Origin: an uncultured Oscillospiraceae bacterium
GTDB taxonomy: Bacteria > Bacillota > Clostridia > Oscillospirales > Acutalibacteraceae
Direction of reading: 5' to 3'
DNA: 55,140 nt
NCBI GenBank assembly: GCA_900547305.1
Contig: URGH01000005.1
Coordinates: 1 to 55,140 of the forward strand
Positions 1 through 8,117 of the stretch are shown here, in pieces. A program made the translations under genes and the position numbers. The notes under the pieces were generated by a model. The model searched no databases and was not told the DNA's origin. It saw only the letters and a program-made list of their open reading frames with translations. How positions within the stretch are numbered: the stretch's first letter is position 1; the number at the start of each line of letters is the position of its first letter.

Positions 1-316
1 GGATATATGCACCCATAAGAAGATTTTGATAAACGGTAAGTTCTTGGAAAATTCGTCTTCCCTCGGGTACCTGCGACATACCGAGTGAAACTATCTTGTG
101 GCAGTGGAGATGGGTTATATCCTTGCCCTCAAAGCTAACCGTTCCCGCTTTCGGCGGAATAAGACCGATAACCGATTGCATGGTAGTAGTCTTACCTGCG
201 CCGTTTGCGCCGATAAGAGTTACGATTTCGCCCTCGTTTACCTCAAAATCAATACCTTTAAGAGCTTGAATTACGCCATAATATACTTCAATACCTTTTA
301 CTTCAAGTAATGCCAT
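1..316 (-). CDS. livF: Branched-chain amino acid ABC transporter, ATP-binding protein LivF (partial)
   Basis: This is the N-terminal 105 codons of one of the two ATPases of a branched-chain amino acid importer; the rest lies beyond the window edge. It begins MALLEVKGIEVYYG and carries a Walker A motif GANGAGKTT at about residues 38-46, followed by the LivF-typical segment SVIGLIPPKAGTV and the Q-loop region QVPEGR. The start ATG sits three bases after the livG stop with GGAGG upstream, so it is the last gene of the livJ-H-M-G-F operon. In this family LivF and LivG pair at the cytoplasmic face and hydrolyse ATP to drive LivHM. The assignment to LivF rather than LivG rests on order and length of the N-terminus. 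Confidence 0.93.
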   Translation of the reverse strand, partial: MALLEVKGIEVYYGVIQALKGIDFEVNEGEIVTLIGANGAGKTTTMQSVIGLIPPKAGTVSFEGKDITHLHCHKIVSLGMSQVPEGRRIFQELTVYQNLLMGAYI

Positions 317-319
317 AAT

Positions 320-1090
320 TTAACCTCCAATATAAGCCTTGATAACCTCGGGGTCGCTCAAAGCCTTTTTGGTTTCGCCCTGAGCAAGAACTGTTCCGAA
401 GTTAAGAACGGTTATTTCGTCGCAAAGACCCGAAACGAATTTCATATCGTGCTCGATAAGAAGTATCGTAAGGTCAAATTCATCACGGATATATTTAACA
501 ATATCGACAAGCTCTTTTGTCTCATGAGGGTTCATACCCGCAGCCGGCTCGTCAAGAAGCAAAAGCTTCGGATTTGTAGCCAACGCTCTCGCAATTTCAA
601 GCTTTCTCTGCTTACCGTAGGGGAGATTGCACGAAAGATTGTTTCTCTCCTCATAAAGTCCGAAAACCTTGAGGATTTCCTTTGCTCTCTCTCTCATTCT
701 GATTTCAGAGTCAAAATGACCGGGCAAGCGAAGCATACTGACAAAGGGATTGCACTTGAATTCGGGCTGATTGTGAAGTCCGACCATAACATTACGAACA
801 ACGCTCATATTATTGAAAAGTCTGATGTTCTGGAAGGTTCTTGCGATACCCTTATGGTTAATCTGCTCTTGCGTTTTGCCCTTTAATTCCTCGCCGTCGA
901 GATAAAATGTGCCTGTTGTCGGCTGATAAACGCCCGTGAGCATATTGAACACGGTTGTTTTACCTGCGCCGTTAGGACCTACAAGGCCGTAAAGCTGTTG
1001 CTTTTTAATTTCAATATCGAGGCCTTGAACTGCTTTAAGTCCTCCGAAAGAAATACCGAGATTTTCGGTTTTAAGCATAATATCTGCCAT
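320..1090 (-). CDS. livG: Branched-chain amino acid ABC transporter, ATP-binding protein LivG
   Basis: A 256-residue ABC ATPase. It has Walker A GPNGAGKTT near residue 40, the LivG-type signature PYGKQRKLEIARAL in place of a classical LSGGQ, Walker B LLLLDEPAAGM, and the switch histidine in LLIEHDM. The start chosen is the ATG preceding ADIMLKTENLG because GGAGG lies 8 bases upstream. The open frame extends much further upstream but that part overlaps livM on the same strand and is not protein-like. It lies one base from livM and three from livF, so it is translated as part of one mRNA. It energises uptake of leucine, isoleucine and valine in this family. Confidence 0.95.
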   Translation of the reverse strand: MADIMLKTENLGISFGGLKAVQGLDIEIKKQQLYGLVGPNGAGKTTVFNMLTGVYQPTTGTFYLDGEELKGKTQEQINHKGIARTFQNIRLFNNMSVVRNVMVGLHNQPEFKCNPFVSMLRLPGHFDSEIRMRERAKEILKVFGLYEERNNLSCNLPYGKQRKLEIARALATNPKLLLLDEPAAGMNPHETKELVDIVKYIRDEFDLTILLIEHDMKFVSGLCDEITVLNFGTVLAQGETKKALSDPEVIKAYIGG

Positions 1091-1091
1091 A

Positions 1092-2246
1092 TTATTTGCC
1101 CTCCTTCGTAGGTTTGTCGGGGTCGCTGAACTCTCCGTCCTGCTTTTTAACGTCAACGGAAAGAAGCTCATCCATTCTAATCTTTGACTCGATTCTGTTC
1201 CAAGCAACATCGTCGTCAACAATGGTTGACTCCTTTTTCTTGAAGAGCTTAGCCGAAAGATTCTTGAAGTTAAGCTTATCCTTAATGGGCTTGAGTGCCG
1301 GTGCATTGTTAAAAATAACGATTGCAATAAGGATAATTGCATATACAAGAAGCCTTACCGCCGCAAGATCGCCCGAAAGGTTGTTCTGAAGCAGGAAGTT
1401 GATGTATGTGATAACCGTCGCAGCGATAATCGAGCCGCTTATCGAGCCGATACCGCCGATAACTACCATAACAAGTATTTCAATCGAATAGTTATAATCG
1501 AATGCGGAATAGAGGATAGGTGTGTAGTAATGTCCGTAAATAACGCCTGCAACACCTGCAAAAAATGCTGAAATCACGAACACGAAGAGCTTGTAATATG
1601 TAACGTTGATGCCCATAGCCTTTGCCGCAATTTCATTATCTCTGATAGCGGTTATCGCTCTGCCGTGCTTTGAACGGATAAGGTTCTGAATAAGGAAAAG
1701 CACAACGAGCACGAGTATAAACGCAACGATATAAAGCGTTGAGGACTGAAGCTTGATTTTATCGGTTTTAAGTCCCATTGCACCGCCGAAGAAGCTCAGG
1801 TTTTTGAAAACATTTCTGACAATTTCTCCGAAAGCAAGCGTAACTATTGCAAGATAGTCGCCTTTAAGTCTCAATGCCGGAAGTCCGATTATAAAGCCGA
1901 AAACAGCCGCCAAAAGTCCGCCTACAACAAGCGAAATAAAGAAGCAGACAAGCGAATTGTCAATGTAATTGTGCAGGAAAATCGAAAAATACGAGCCGAG
2001 ATATGCGCCTACGCACATAAAGCCTGCGTGACCGAGCGAAAGCTCGCCGAGGAAGCCGACTACAAGGTTAAGCGAAACCGCGAGGATAATGCTGTATGCG
2101 ATTTTCGGAAGAAGATTTACTGCCGAACGGCTGAGAACTCCCGTTGAGCTTAAAATAATCATAAGCACAAGAAAAGCCGCAACGCCGATATAGTTAAAGC
2201 AGTATTTGAGCTTGAAGGTCTTTTTTACATTTGAAACGTATCCCAT
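1092..2246 (-). CDS. livM: Branched-chain amino acid ABC transporter, permease LivM
   Basis: A 384-residue polytopic membrane protein with about nine hydrophobic segments. The LivM hallmark SLNLVVGFLGELSLGHAGFM lies near residue 60, and the cytoplasmic EAA-like segment MGINVTYYKLFVFVIS lies in the second half. The C-terminus carries a charged tail of about 60 residues beyond the last membrane helix that is longer than usual for LivM. Its start overlaps the livH stop by one base, implying translational coupling. With LivH it forms the membrane channel of the importer. Confidence 0.95.
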   Translation of the reverse strand: MGYVSNVKKTFKLKYCFNYIGVAAFLVLMIILSSTGVLSRSAVNLLPKIAYSIILAVSLNLVVGFLGELSLGHAGFMCVGAYLGSYFSIFLHNYIDNSLVCFFISLVVGGLLAAVFGFIIGLPALRLKGDYLAIVTLAFGEIVRNVFKNLSFFGGAMGLKTDKIKLQSSTLYIVAFILVLVVLFLIQNLIRSKHGRAITAIRDNEIAAKAMGINVTYYKLFVFVISAFFAGVAGVIYGHYYTPILYSAFDYNYSIEILVMVVIGGIGSISGSIIAATVITYINFLLQNNLSGDLAAVRLLVYAIILIAIVIFNNAPALKPIKDKLNFKNLSAKLFKKKESTIVDDDVAWNRIESKIRMDELLSVDVKKQDGEFSDPDKPTKEGK

Positions 2247-3118
2247 TATACCTTCTCCCTTCTGCGTTTACCGAGCAAGCCGACAGGCTTAACAAGTAAA
2301 ATCACGATAAGTAAGCAAAATTCAATTGCCGTTGTGTAAGCCTCAACCGTCGGATTGTGCTTGCATATCTGCTCAATCATTCCGAGCAAAATTCCGCCGA
2401 GCATAGCGCCGGGGATAGAGCCGATACCGCCGATAACTGCGGCTGTGAAAGCCTTGATACCGGGCATTGCACCCAAGGTCGGAGTAACCGACGGAATACG
2501 GATAATATAGAAAAGGCTTGCGAAGGCAGCCAAAGCCGAGCCTATTGCAAAGGTCAGCATAATTATCTTGTCAACATTAACGCCCATAAGACGAGCCGCA
2601 CCGCTGTCCTCTGAAACCGCAAGCATAGCTCTGCCCGTTCTTGTTTTCTTAACAAACAATGTAAGACCAATCATAATTATCGCACCGACAACAAGCGTAA
2701 GAATTGTGCCGACGCTGATTTCAGAGCCTAAAATATGAACGGTTTTGAAGTTTGCAACCGTGAATGCTATTGAGGTTGAGCCGTAAATCAGCTGCGCAAT
2801 GCCTTGAAGAAGATTGCTCACGCCGATAGCGGTAATCAAGACCGCAAGGGGAGAAGCACCTCTCAGGGGCTTATAAGCGAATTTTTCAATAACAATTCCC
2901 ATTACCGTACAAACAACAATCGCAACCGCCATTGCTATAAACGGATTTGTATTGAGCGCCATTGTTGAATAGATAGCATACGCACCGACCATTATAACAT
3001 CTCCGTGCGCAAAGTTCAACATCTTGGCAATACCGTAAACCATAGTATATCCGAGCGCAATAAGTGCATAAACAGCACCTAAGCTGAGCCCGTCCAATAA
3101 TATACTCATATAATTCAC
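2246..3118 (-). CDS. livH: Branched-chain amino acid ABC transporter, permease LivH
   Basis: A 290-residue integral membrane permease. The N-terminal signature GLSLGAVYALIALGYTMVYG is typical of LivH. A conserved MLNFAHGDVIMVGAY segment and the later IGGIGSIPGAMLGG loop also match the family. It lies between livJ, 181 bases upstream, and livM, which overlaps it by one base. It forms the second half of the LivHM channel. Confidence 0.96.
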   Translation of the reverse strand: MNYMSILLDGLSLGAVYALIALGYTMVYGIAKMLNFAHGDVIMVGAYAIYSTMALNTNPFIAMAVAIVVCTVMGIVIEKFAYKPLRGASPLAVLITAIGVSNLLQGIAQLIYGSTSIAFTVANFKTVHILGSEISVGTILTLVVGAIIMIGLTLFVKKTRTGRAMLAVSEDSGAARLMGVNVDKIIMLTFAIGSALAAFASLFYIIRIPSVTPTLGAMPGIKAFTAAVIGGIGSIPGAMLGGILLGMIEQICKHNPTVEAYTTAIEFCLLIVILLVKPVGLLGKRRREKV

Positions 3119-3231
3119 ATAGCCTTTCTGCTACAAGGTATATCACTTGCCCGAGTGTAGCCGTCAAGGGCGTGATTTTAGCCGATTTTCGCAGAAAAGC
3201 CGTGTTTTACAGCTCTCCTAAAAATCGCTGA

Positions 3232-3263
3232 AGTCGGAGAAGATATAATAATCCCCTCCGACT
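3232..3263 (-). terminator. Hairpin between livJ and livH (attenuator or partial terminator)
   Basis: AGTCGGAG (3232-3239) pairs perfectly with CTCCGACT (3256-3263) across a 16-base loop, 37 bases after the livJ stop. On the coding strand a TTTTT tract follows only after a gap of about 7 bases, so it is a weak terminator at best. A leaky stop or RNA-stability hairpin after the binding-protein gene would explain higher expression of LivJ than of the membrane components, a common arrangement. The hairpin is seen; its function is inferred. Confidence 0.4.
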
Positions 3264-3299
3264 GCTTTAATGAGTTTTTGCTGTTTAGTCAAGAAACAA

Positions 3300-4433
3300 T
3301 TACTTTTTAACGGTAACGATTGTCGGAACCTTGTTCGGAGCACCGTCTGCGTTCCAGGTCATTGTACCTGTTGTTCCCGCAAATTCCATACCGCCTGTAA
3401 GTACAGCCGCAACCTTGTCGCAAAGCTCGGAAGCTGAAATGTTAGCGTCTGTAATGTTTGCTTTAAGCATAGCGTTGTAAATTACATAAACAGCGTCATA
3501 TGCGTCAGCTGCGAACTGGTCGGGAGCTTTGTTGTACTTAGCCTTGTAGCTTGCAACAAACTTAGAAACGTTTTCGTTTGTGCTCTCAACGTCAAAGGGA
3601 GTGATGTACTTGATTTCGTTTGTAACTGAAGAGTCAATCTGACCTGCAACACCGTCAAGACCGTCGCAACCGAAGATGAGTGCGTTTACGCCCTTAGCCG
3701 AGCAAGCACGAGCAACAAGTCCTGCCTCTGTATAATAGAAGGGAGTGAAGATTACGTCGCAATCCTTGAGAGCCTCAACCTGTGTTGAGAAGTCCTTTTT
3801 GTTCTCTGCGTCAAAGGTCTTTGTTGTAAAGGAAACACCGAGTTTTTCCATCTCAGCCTTGAATGCTTCGTAAACACCTGTTGAATATGTATCGGATGTA
3901 TCGTAAATGCAGCCGATATTCTTCATCTTGTAGTCATTTACAAGTGTGTCAGCCGCAAGCACGCCCTGGTCGGGGTCGCCGAAGCAAACACGGAAGCCGT
4001 TCTTTCTGCCTTCGATTACGGAAGCTGCGGAAGCAGAGGGGGTGATGAAGAACAAATTGTCCTCAACAGCCTTTGCTGCGAAAGCCTCACAAGAGCCTGT
4101 TGTGGTTGAGCCGATTGAAATCTGCATACCTGCGTCCATTAACTGGTCATATGCGGTTGCAGTCTCGGCAGCCAAAGCTTTATCATCTTTCATAATAAAT
4201 TCAAGCTGAATTCCGTTCATACCGCCTGCTGCGTTGATTTCGTCAATAGCAAGCTGTGCGCCCTGCTGTACCGAAATGCCGTATGAAGAAGCATCACCGG
4301 TTAAGGGACCTGTTCCGCCGACAACGATTTTGTCGCCTGTAGTTTTGCCTGTGTTACCGCCGCAAGCAGCAAAACAAGTAACAACTATTGCGAGTGTCAA
4401 TAATACGCCGATTACTTTTTTGAAGTTTTTCAT
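3300..4433 (-). CDS. livJ: Branched-chain amino acid ABC transporter, substrate-binding lipoprotein
   Basis: A 377-residue periplasmic-binding-protein-like lipoprotein that captures the amino acid outside the membrane. The N-terminus MKNFKKVIGVLLTLAIV is followed by a lipobox TCFAAC at about residues 19-24, after which the mature protein starts CGGN. The body matches the type I fold of the family, with GGTGPLTGDASSYG near the N-terminus and AADAYDAVYV near the C-terminus. I chose the second ATG because AGAGG lies 10 bases before it and it yields a proper signal peptide; an ATG 13 codons upstream has no ribosome site. It is the first gene of the liv operon. Confidence 0.94.
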   Translation of the reverse strand: MKNFKKVIGVLLTLAIVVTCFAACGGNTGKTTGDKIVVGGTGPLTGDASSYGISVQQGAQLAIDEINAAGGMNGIQLEFIMKDDKALAAETATAYDQLMDAGMQISIGSTTTGSCEAFAAKAVEDNLFFITPSASAASVIEGRKNGFRVCFGDPDQGVLAADTLVNDYKMKNIGCIYDTSDTYSTGVYEAFKAEMEKLGVSFTTKTFDAENKKDFSTQVEALKDCDVIFTPFYYTEAGLVARACSAKGVNALIFGCDGLDGVAGQIDSSVTNEIKYITPFDVESTNENVSKFVASYKAKYNKAPDQFAADAYDAVYVIYNAMLKANITDANISASELCDKVAAVLTGGMEFAGTTGTMTWNADGAPNKVPTIVTVKK

Positions 4434-4543
4434 TTGTGTAACCTCTTTTTCTAAAAATTTATTTTTCAGCATAACACTGCAAAATACTCATAATATCAAG
4501 GCGGAAAGCATTAAAAATTGCCTTTCCTTAAAATAATAAATAG

Positions 4544-4572
4544 ATTATAAAAACTCATATTGAATTTGTCAA
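4544..4572 (-). promoter_or_regulatory. Consensus sigma-A promoter of the liv operon
   Basis: On the minus strand TTGACA (4572-4567) and TATAAT (4549-4544) are both perfect and separated by exactly 17 bases. The predicted start near 4537 leaves a leader of about 100 nt before livJ. The leader contains a small GGAAAG/CTTTCC hairpin, but I see no known riboswitch or leader peptide in it. Confidence 0.85.
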
Positions 4573-4896
4573 ATTATTTTTTTCAAATTTTCATTGTTTT
4601 TTAACAATTTGTTCATATTGTCAAAATAGACGATAAACAAGGTTGCAATATTGTTAAATGTAGTATTGATTTTTTATAAGGTTTTTTGCTAAAATATTCT
4701 TGTACGCGCTCGAAGAAGGTTGAAAAGCGTCGGTATAAGGCAAAATAAGAGGCTTCATTCACACCGCCACAAAAGAATTTATATATAGAGCATATTATAA
4801 AAAAGATAAAAGCATATTTCAAGACGGCGGTATGCATAGTACATTATGTGATTTTGATGTAATTTGTGTTTATATGAAGAAAAAACAATTTAAGCC
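4573..4896. other. Gene-free AT-rich spacer between liv promoter and tRNA promoter
   Basis: This stretch of over 300 bases holds no convincing gene. A 74-codon minus-strand frame at 4613-4837 lacks a good ribosome site and its peptide resembles nothing known. Short inverted AT-rich words such as TTAACAAT (4601-4608) and ATTGTTAA (4650-4657) occur upstream of the liv -35 box, but in such AT-rich sequence they may be chance. Confidence 0.5.
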
Positions 4897-4925
4897 TTGA
4901 CAAATTGCCTCAACACATATATAAT
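4897..4925 (+). promoter_or_regulatory. Consensus promoter of tRNA-Arg
   Basis: TTGACA (4897-4902) and TATAAT (4920-4925) are perfect boxes with a 17-base spacer. The tRNA begins 20 bases after the -10 box. A full-consensus promoter is typical of stable RNA genes. Confidence 0.85.
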
Positions 4926-4944
4926 ATTCAAGCATTCGAAAAAT

Positions 4945-5021
4945 GCGCTGATAGCTCAGCTGGATAGAGCATCTGCCTTCTAAGCAGAGGGTCGGGGGTT
5001 CGAGTCCCTTTCAGCGCGCCA
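4945..5021 (+). tRNA. tRNA-Arg (anticodon TCT)
   Basis: All cloverleaf parts are visible. The acceptor stem GCGCTGA (4945-4951) pairs with TCAGCGC (5011-5017). A D-arm GCTC...GAGC follows. The anticodon stem TCTGC/GCAGA flanks the loop CTTCTAA, with anticodon TCT at 4979-4981. The T-arm has GGTTCGAGTCC. The discriminator G is followed by an encoded CCA at 5019-5021. It decodes AGA/AGG. It has its own promoter and terminator. Confidence 0.97.
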
Positions 5022-5061
5022 TCTAAAGCAGTAAGCGCTAACTCGGCTTACTGCTTTTTTA
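5008..5061 (+). repeat. Direct repeat copy 1: tRNA 3' end plus terminator
   Basis: These 54 bases, from the T-arm 3' side of tRNA-Arg to the end of its terminator, recur at 5167-5220. The two copies differ at only three adjacent positions in the hairpin loop region (5036-5038 CGC versus TTG). Confidence 0.9.
5025..5060 (+). terminator. Rho-independent terminator of tRNA-Arg
   Basis: The 12-bp stem AAAGCAGTAAGC (5025-5036) pairs with GCTTACTGCTTT (5046-5057), closed by a 9-base loop. The right arm runs into six Ts (5055-5060), giving a strong intrinsic terminator four bases after the CCA end. Confidence 0.93.
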
Positions 5062-5128
5062 TAGTTTATACATATCTCCCCAATCGGACGGCGCCTATGG
5101 CTTGTCCTCTTGGAAGGGATTCTCCCTA

Positions 5129-5155
5129 TTAAAACAGTCCGCAGGACTGTTTTAA
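5129..5155. repeat. Perfect 12-bp palindrome between the two tRNA-end copies
   Basis: TTAAAACAGTCC (5129-5140) is followed by GCA and then its exact complement GGACTGTTTTAA (5144-5155). It lies in the 105-base segment that separates the duplicated tRNA ends. The structure could fold as a hairpin with a four-base U run on either strand. Such compact palindromes are typical of interspersed repeat elements or terminators; which this is cannot be decided here. Confidence 0.75.
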
Positions 5156-5166
5156 ACAACGCTCGT

Positions 5167-5220
5167 CTTTCAGCGCGCCATCTAAAGCAGTAAGTTGTAA
5201 CTCGGCTTACTGCTTTTTTA
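5167..5220 (+). repeat. Direct repeat copy 2: displaced tRNA 3' end plus terminator
   Basis: A second copy of 5008-5061 with 51 of 54 bases identical. It includes the tRNA acceptor 3' strand, discriminator and CCA but no tRNA body, so it is not a gene. It ends 8 bases before the 3' end of the convergent GH109-like gene. Confidence 0.9.
5184..5219. terminator. Second copy of the tRNA terminator, likely also serving the GH109 end
   Basis: AAAGCAGTAAG (5184-5194) pairs with CTTACTGCTTT (5206-5216), followed by Ts to 5219 on the plus strand. Read on the minus strand it lies 10 bases past the stop of the glycosidase gene and ends in a shorter T run, so it may act as a bidirectional terminator for the convergent transcripts. 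Confidence 0.75.
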
Positions 5221-5228
5221 ATATTTCG

Positions 5229-6527
5229 TTATATCACCCAGTGCTGCATTAAGTCGGTAAAGTATATATCTTTTCCGTTGTTTAATTTATCAAGGTTATA
5301 TTCGTTATTGGCAATATCCGAGCGCTCGGTCCATCTGCCGCCCGTAAAATCAGGGAAAGCGACGGGCGCTCCGCCCTTTGCGACCGATTCCTCACTCAAG
5401 GCGGTTATGCACATATAGGTTGCCGCGTCATATACGTCTATCGGCGCGTGCGAGCCTGTTTTAACCGCGTTTACAAACGCCGCGAAAACCAGGTGGTCTA
5501 TGCCGCCGTGCATATCCTGTCCCACTCCGCCGTTTTGCCAAAGCGGGTGGTCATATTCCTTTTCATACTGCGCGGCGTTGCCCCACATCGGTTTCCAATC
5601 CCACTCGTTTTTTGTGTGCTCGGCGACACCGTCTAAAAATACGCTGTCGTTATCCTCCATATACATACCCTTTGTGCCGTGCACCTCAAATTTCCGCGAG
5701 TATGCGTGCGGCAGGGTCGTGTTAAGGGTAAGGCATACGGTCTGCCCGCCCGCGCATTTAATAACCGTAGTTACAACATCGCCCTGCGCGTAATTTATAT
5801 TTGAAAGCGGGTGCTCCGCGCCCTTTTTTTGTACGGCATATTCGTGCAAGCCCATTGCAGCCGACGAAACAGAGCAAAGCGTTAAAAAGCGGTTGCCGTT
5901 GTTTATATCGAGAATTTTCGCAATAGGTCCTATTTCGTGGGTGGGGTAGTTTTCGCAGTTGCGGTGAATATAGTTGCGCAGCCTGTAATGCCGTATTTCC
6001 TTACCGCTTGTAATTTCTTCCCTTAAATCGTGGCAGTACGCGCCAGAGCAGTGCATAATATTGCCCAAAACGCCCTTGCGCGCCATATTAAGCGCCATAA
6101 GCTCGCGCCTGCCGTAGCAGCAGTTTTCCATAAGCATAAGCTCTGTGCCTGTTTCCTCATAAGCGCGCACAAGCTTGCAGCAGTCGTCAACCGAATATGC
6201 TCCGCCCGCCTCAAGACCTACGTATTTTCCCGCGTGCATTGCCGCCACGGCAACCTCGGCGTGCGCCTCCCACGATACGGCAATATACACCGCGTCAAGC
6301 TCCTTAATTTTAAGCAGCTCTTTATAATCCGTAAGTTCGGCGGGGCGCGGAAAGCCCGCCTTTTCCAGTTTTTCCGCCGCTGCGCTCACCCTATCGGGCA
6401 AAAGGTCGCAAACCGCGGCTATTTCTATGCCCGCGCCGTTCTTCATCATTGGTATTATAGGGTTTTCCAGCATTATGTCCCCGCGCTGACCAAGCCCTAT
6501 TATGCCTATTTTTATGTTTTCTTTCAT
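5229..6527 (-). CDS. GH109-like NAD-dependent alpha-N-acetylgalactosaminidase (Gfo/Idh/MocA fold)
   Basis: A 432-residue cytosolic protein with an N-terminal Rossmann NAD site GLGQRG at residues 11-16 and a Gfo/Idh/MocA C-terminal half. Several segments match what I know of GH109 rather than ordinary sugar dehydrogenases: ENCCYGR (134-140), GAYCHDLRE (162-170), NYPTHEIGP (193-201), a GLHEYAV...QGDVVTT stretch, and EYDHPLW. GH109 enzymes cleave alpha-GalNAc by an NAD-assisted oxidation-elimination mechanism with the cofactor tightly bound. Some members act on other linkages, so the substrate is uncertain. No signal peptide is present. The ATG chosen has AAGGAG 8 bases upstream, overlapping the end of the upstream GH36-like gene, and starts MKENIKIGIIG; a longer frame upstream lacks this. 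It is the last gene of the glycosidase group. Confidence 0.82.
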   Translation of the reverse strand: MKENIKIGIIGLGQRGDIMLENPIIPMMKNGAGIEIAAVCDLLPDRVSAAAEKLEKAGFPRPAELTDYKELLKIKELDAVYIAVSWEAHAEVAVAAMHAGKYVGLEAGGAYSVDDCCKLVRAYEETGTELMLMENCCYGRRELMALNMARKGVLGNIMHCSGAYCHDLREEITSGKEIRHYRLRNYIHRNCENYPTHEIGPIAKILDINNGNRFLTLCSVSSAAMGLHEYAVQKKGAEHPLSNINYAQGDVVTTVIKCAGGQTVCLTLNTTLPHAYSRKFEVHGTKGMYMEDNDSVFLDGVAEHTKNEWDWKPMWGNAAQYEKEYDHPLWQNGGVGQDMHGGIDHLVFAAFVNAVKTGSHAPIDVYDAATYMCITALSEESVAKGGAPVAFPDFTGGRWTERSDIANNEYNLDKLNNGKDIYFTDLMQHWVI

Positions 6528-6538
6528 AGCACTTCTCC

Positions 6539-8116
6539 TTAATAGCTTTGCGTGCTGCCCGAAAGTAATTCCGGGTAAGAATTTTCCACAAAATCGTATT
6601 CTCTTTTTTCGCCGTTTATAAGCCAGCACTGCGGCTGATTGTTATAAAGCCAATCAAGCGGCACGGCTTTATCCTTTTGCCCGGAATTGCGGAAAAACGC
6701 TTTTTTTATATCTTCCTTTATGCCGTCGGTAATATCGTCGGGCTTGACCGATATAAAAAGCGGACTGCCGCTGACGGAAAGGATATCCAGCCACTGCCTA
6801 TTAAGGCTCCAATCAATCTTACCGGGGATTATTCCCACACAGTCGGCGTCAATTTTATAAAATGCGTTATTTTGGCAAAGCCTGAAAGCAAGGGTATTAA
6901 CACCGTAAGCACGGGTGCGGCTCCAAAGTCTGCCGCTTGTGTCGTCGCCCGTTCTGTATACCTCAAAAATCCCTGCGGACAGGTGCGATACCGCATTGCA
7001 GGCGATAACAACCGCGTCGCCCGCAGCTTCTCTTATCAATCTGTAAAGCTCCGAAACCACTTCGGCGCTCGTTTTGCTTTCGTCATGAAAGCTCCAGCCG
7101 TCCTTTACGGTTATCTTGCCGTTGAGCATACAGCCGAACGAGCCGAAAAGGTCGTAGGTGGTGTAATCGTGCTTTATAAGCTCGTAGCCCCATTCGGTCA
7201 TTTTGCGAACGGTAGACCTTACATATTCCCGAACCTCAGGAACGGTGGGGTCAAGGCAGTATGACGGCTCGTTATTTGTATCGCCGTCATTTATTCGTGA
7301 TAAGCACCATTCCGGGTGCAGCTTTTCAAGCTCCTTATCGCAAAGCGGTCTTATCCATATTCCGGGTCTTACCCCGATTTTTTTAAATTCTGCGGCAATT
7401 TTCGCCATATCGCCGAACTTTTCATTCGGTTCCCACGGTCCTGCGCAGGAATTAACCGACCAGCCGTCGTCTATTACCGTAAACGGTCTGTTTTCGTTTC
7501 CCGCGGCAAGCTCGGCGGTTATTTCCGCATCCCTTATAACCTCGGCGCGGCTGCTTTTACCGTAAGCGTAGTACCAATTATTGCTGCCGTATACGGGCTT
7601 TTCGGGCAATCGGGGATTTTCGCACATAACGCGGCAAAACGCTTTTGCCGCGGCGAAAGCCGAAATTCCGCTGTATTCACGGCATACAATAACACCCGCA
7701 AGCAGCTGTCTGCCGTTAAGCCTTACGCCTGTGCCGCCGCAGCGCACATCAAACCACGCCGTGCAGCCTGAAGCGTCGAACTGAAAGCTTACAAAGCTGC
7801 TAGCTCCCGTCATAACTCCGCAGCCCACGGTCTTATCGCCGCTGTTCGCAAGAAAATACCACGGCATAAATATTTCCCCGTTTAGCGAGTGCCATTCCAT
7901 ATCCCCGTAGGAGCGCTCCCATTTATCCCCCATTATGCGGGTAGGCTCGGTAACGCGGTAATTCCAGCGCAGGCAGATAAAGCGCGGTCGGGCAACAGCC
8001 GCCGTTATATACACATAAAGCTTTTCATCCTTTATTTCGGTTTCAACCGTGCAGTCTTTGTTATCCGCTTCGCATTCGATTTTTATATCATCGGGCGCTC
8101 TTAAAATGTTTATCAT
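6539..8116 (-). CDS. GH36/clan GH-D alpha-galactosidase-like glycosidase
   Basis: A 525-residue cytosolic protein with a TIM-barrel core like alpha-galactosidases of clan GH-D. Recognisable barrel segments are FTVIDDGWS (212-220), GVRPGIWIRPL (248-258), and LIKHDYTTYD (313-322), where D317 fits the catalytic nucleophile of the KxD motif. EVYRTGDDTSG (385-395) supplies D391/D392 as acid/base candidates, and a DILSVSGSPLF segment is near 444-454. The N-terminal 170 residues are beta-rich, as expected for the family's beta-sandwich. It is shorter than most GH36 (about 700) and lacks obvious oligomerisation domains. It starts one base from the GH78-like stop and ends 11 bases before the GH109-like start. 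Galactose specificity is inferred; related subfamilies also cleave alpha-GalNAc. Confidence 0.75.
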   Translation of the reverse strand: MINILRAPDDIKIECEADNKDCTVETEIKDEKLYVYITAAVARPRFICLRWNYRVTEPTRIMGDKWERSYGDMEWHSLNGEIFMPWYFLANSGDKTVGCGVMTGASSFVSFQFDASGCTAWFDVRCGGTGVRLNGRQLLAGVIVCREYSGISAFAAAKAFCRVMCENPRLPEKPVYGSNNWYYAYGKSSRAEVIRDAEITAELAAGNENRPFTVIDDGWSVNSCAGPWEPNEKFGDMAKIAAEFKKIGVRPGIWIRPLCDKELEKLHPEWCLSRINDGDTNNEPSYCLDPTVPEVREYVRSTVRKMTEWGYELIKHDYTTYDLFGSFGCMLNGKITVKDGWSFHDESKTSAEVVSELYRLIREAAGDAVVIACNAVSHLSAGIFEVYRTGDDTSGRLWSRTRAYGVNTLAFRLCQNNAFYKIDADCVGIIPGKIDWSLNRQWLDILSVSGSPLFISVKPDDITDGIKEDIKKAFFRNSGQKDKAVPLDWLYNNQPQCWLINGEKREYDFVENSYPELLSGSTQSY

Positions 8117-8117
8117 A

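Noticed and set aside
449..886. Open frame of 145 codons opposite livG
   Set aside because: Lies entirely antisense to a clear ABC ATPase; peptide resembles nothing and it lacks a ribosome site.
4434..4537. Riboswitch or amino acid leader in front of livJ
   Set aside because: The leader of about 100 nt has only one weak hairpin and no run of Leu/Ile/Val codons or known aptamer motif.
4613..4837. 74-codon minus-strand frame in the liv/tRNA gap
   Set aside because: No ribosome site, odd composition and no recognisable domain; the AT-rich region gives such frames by chance.
5167..5180. Possible second tRNA gene after tRNA-Arg
   Set aside because: Only the acceptor 3' strand and CCA recur; D, anticodon and T arms are absent.
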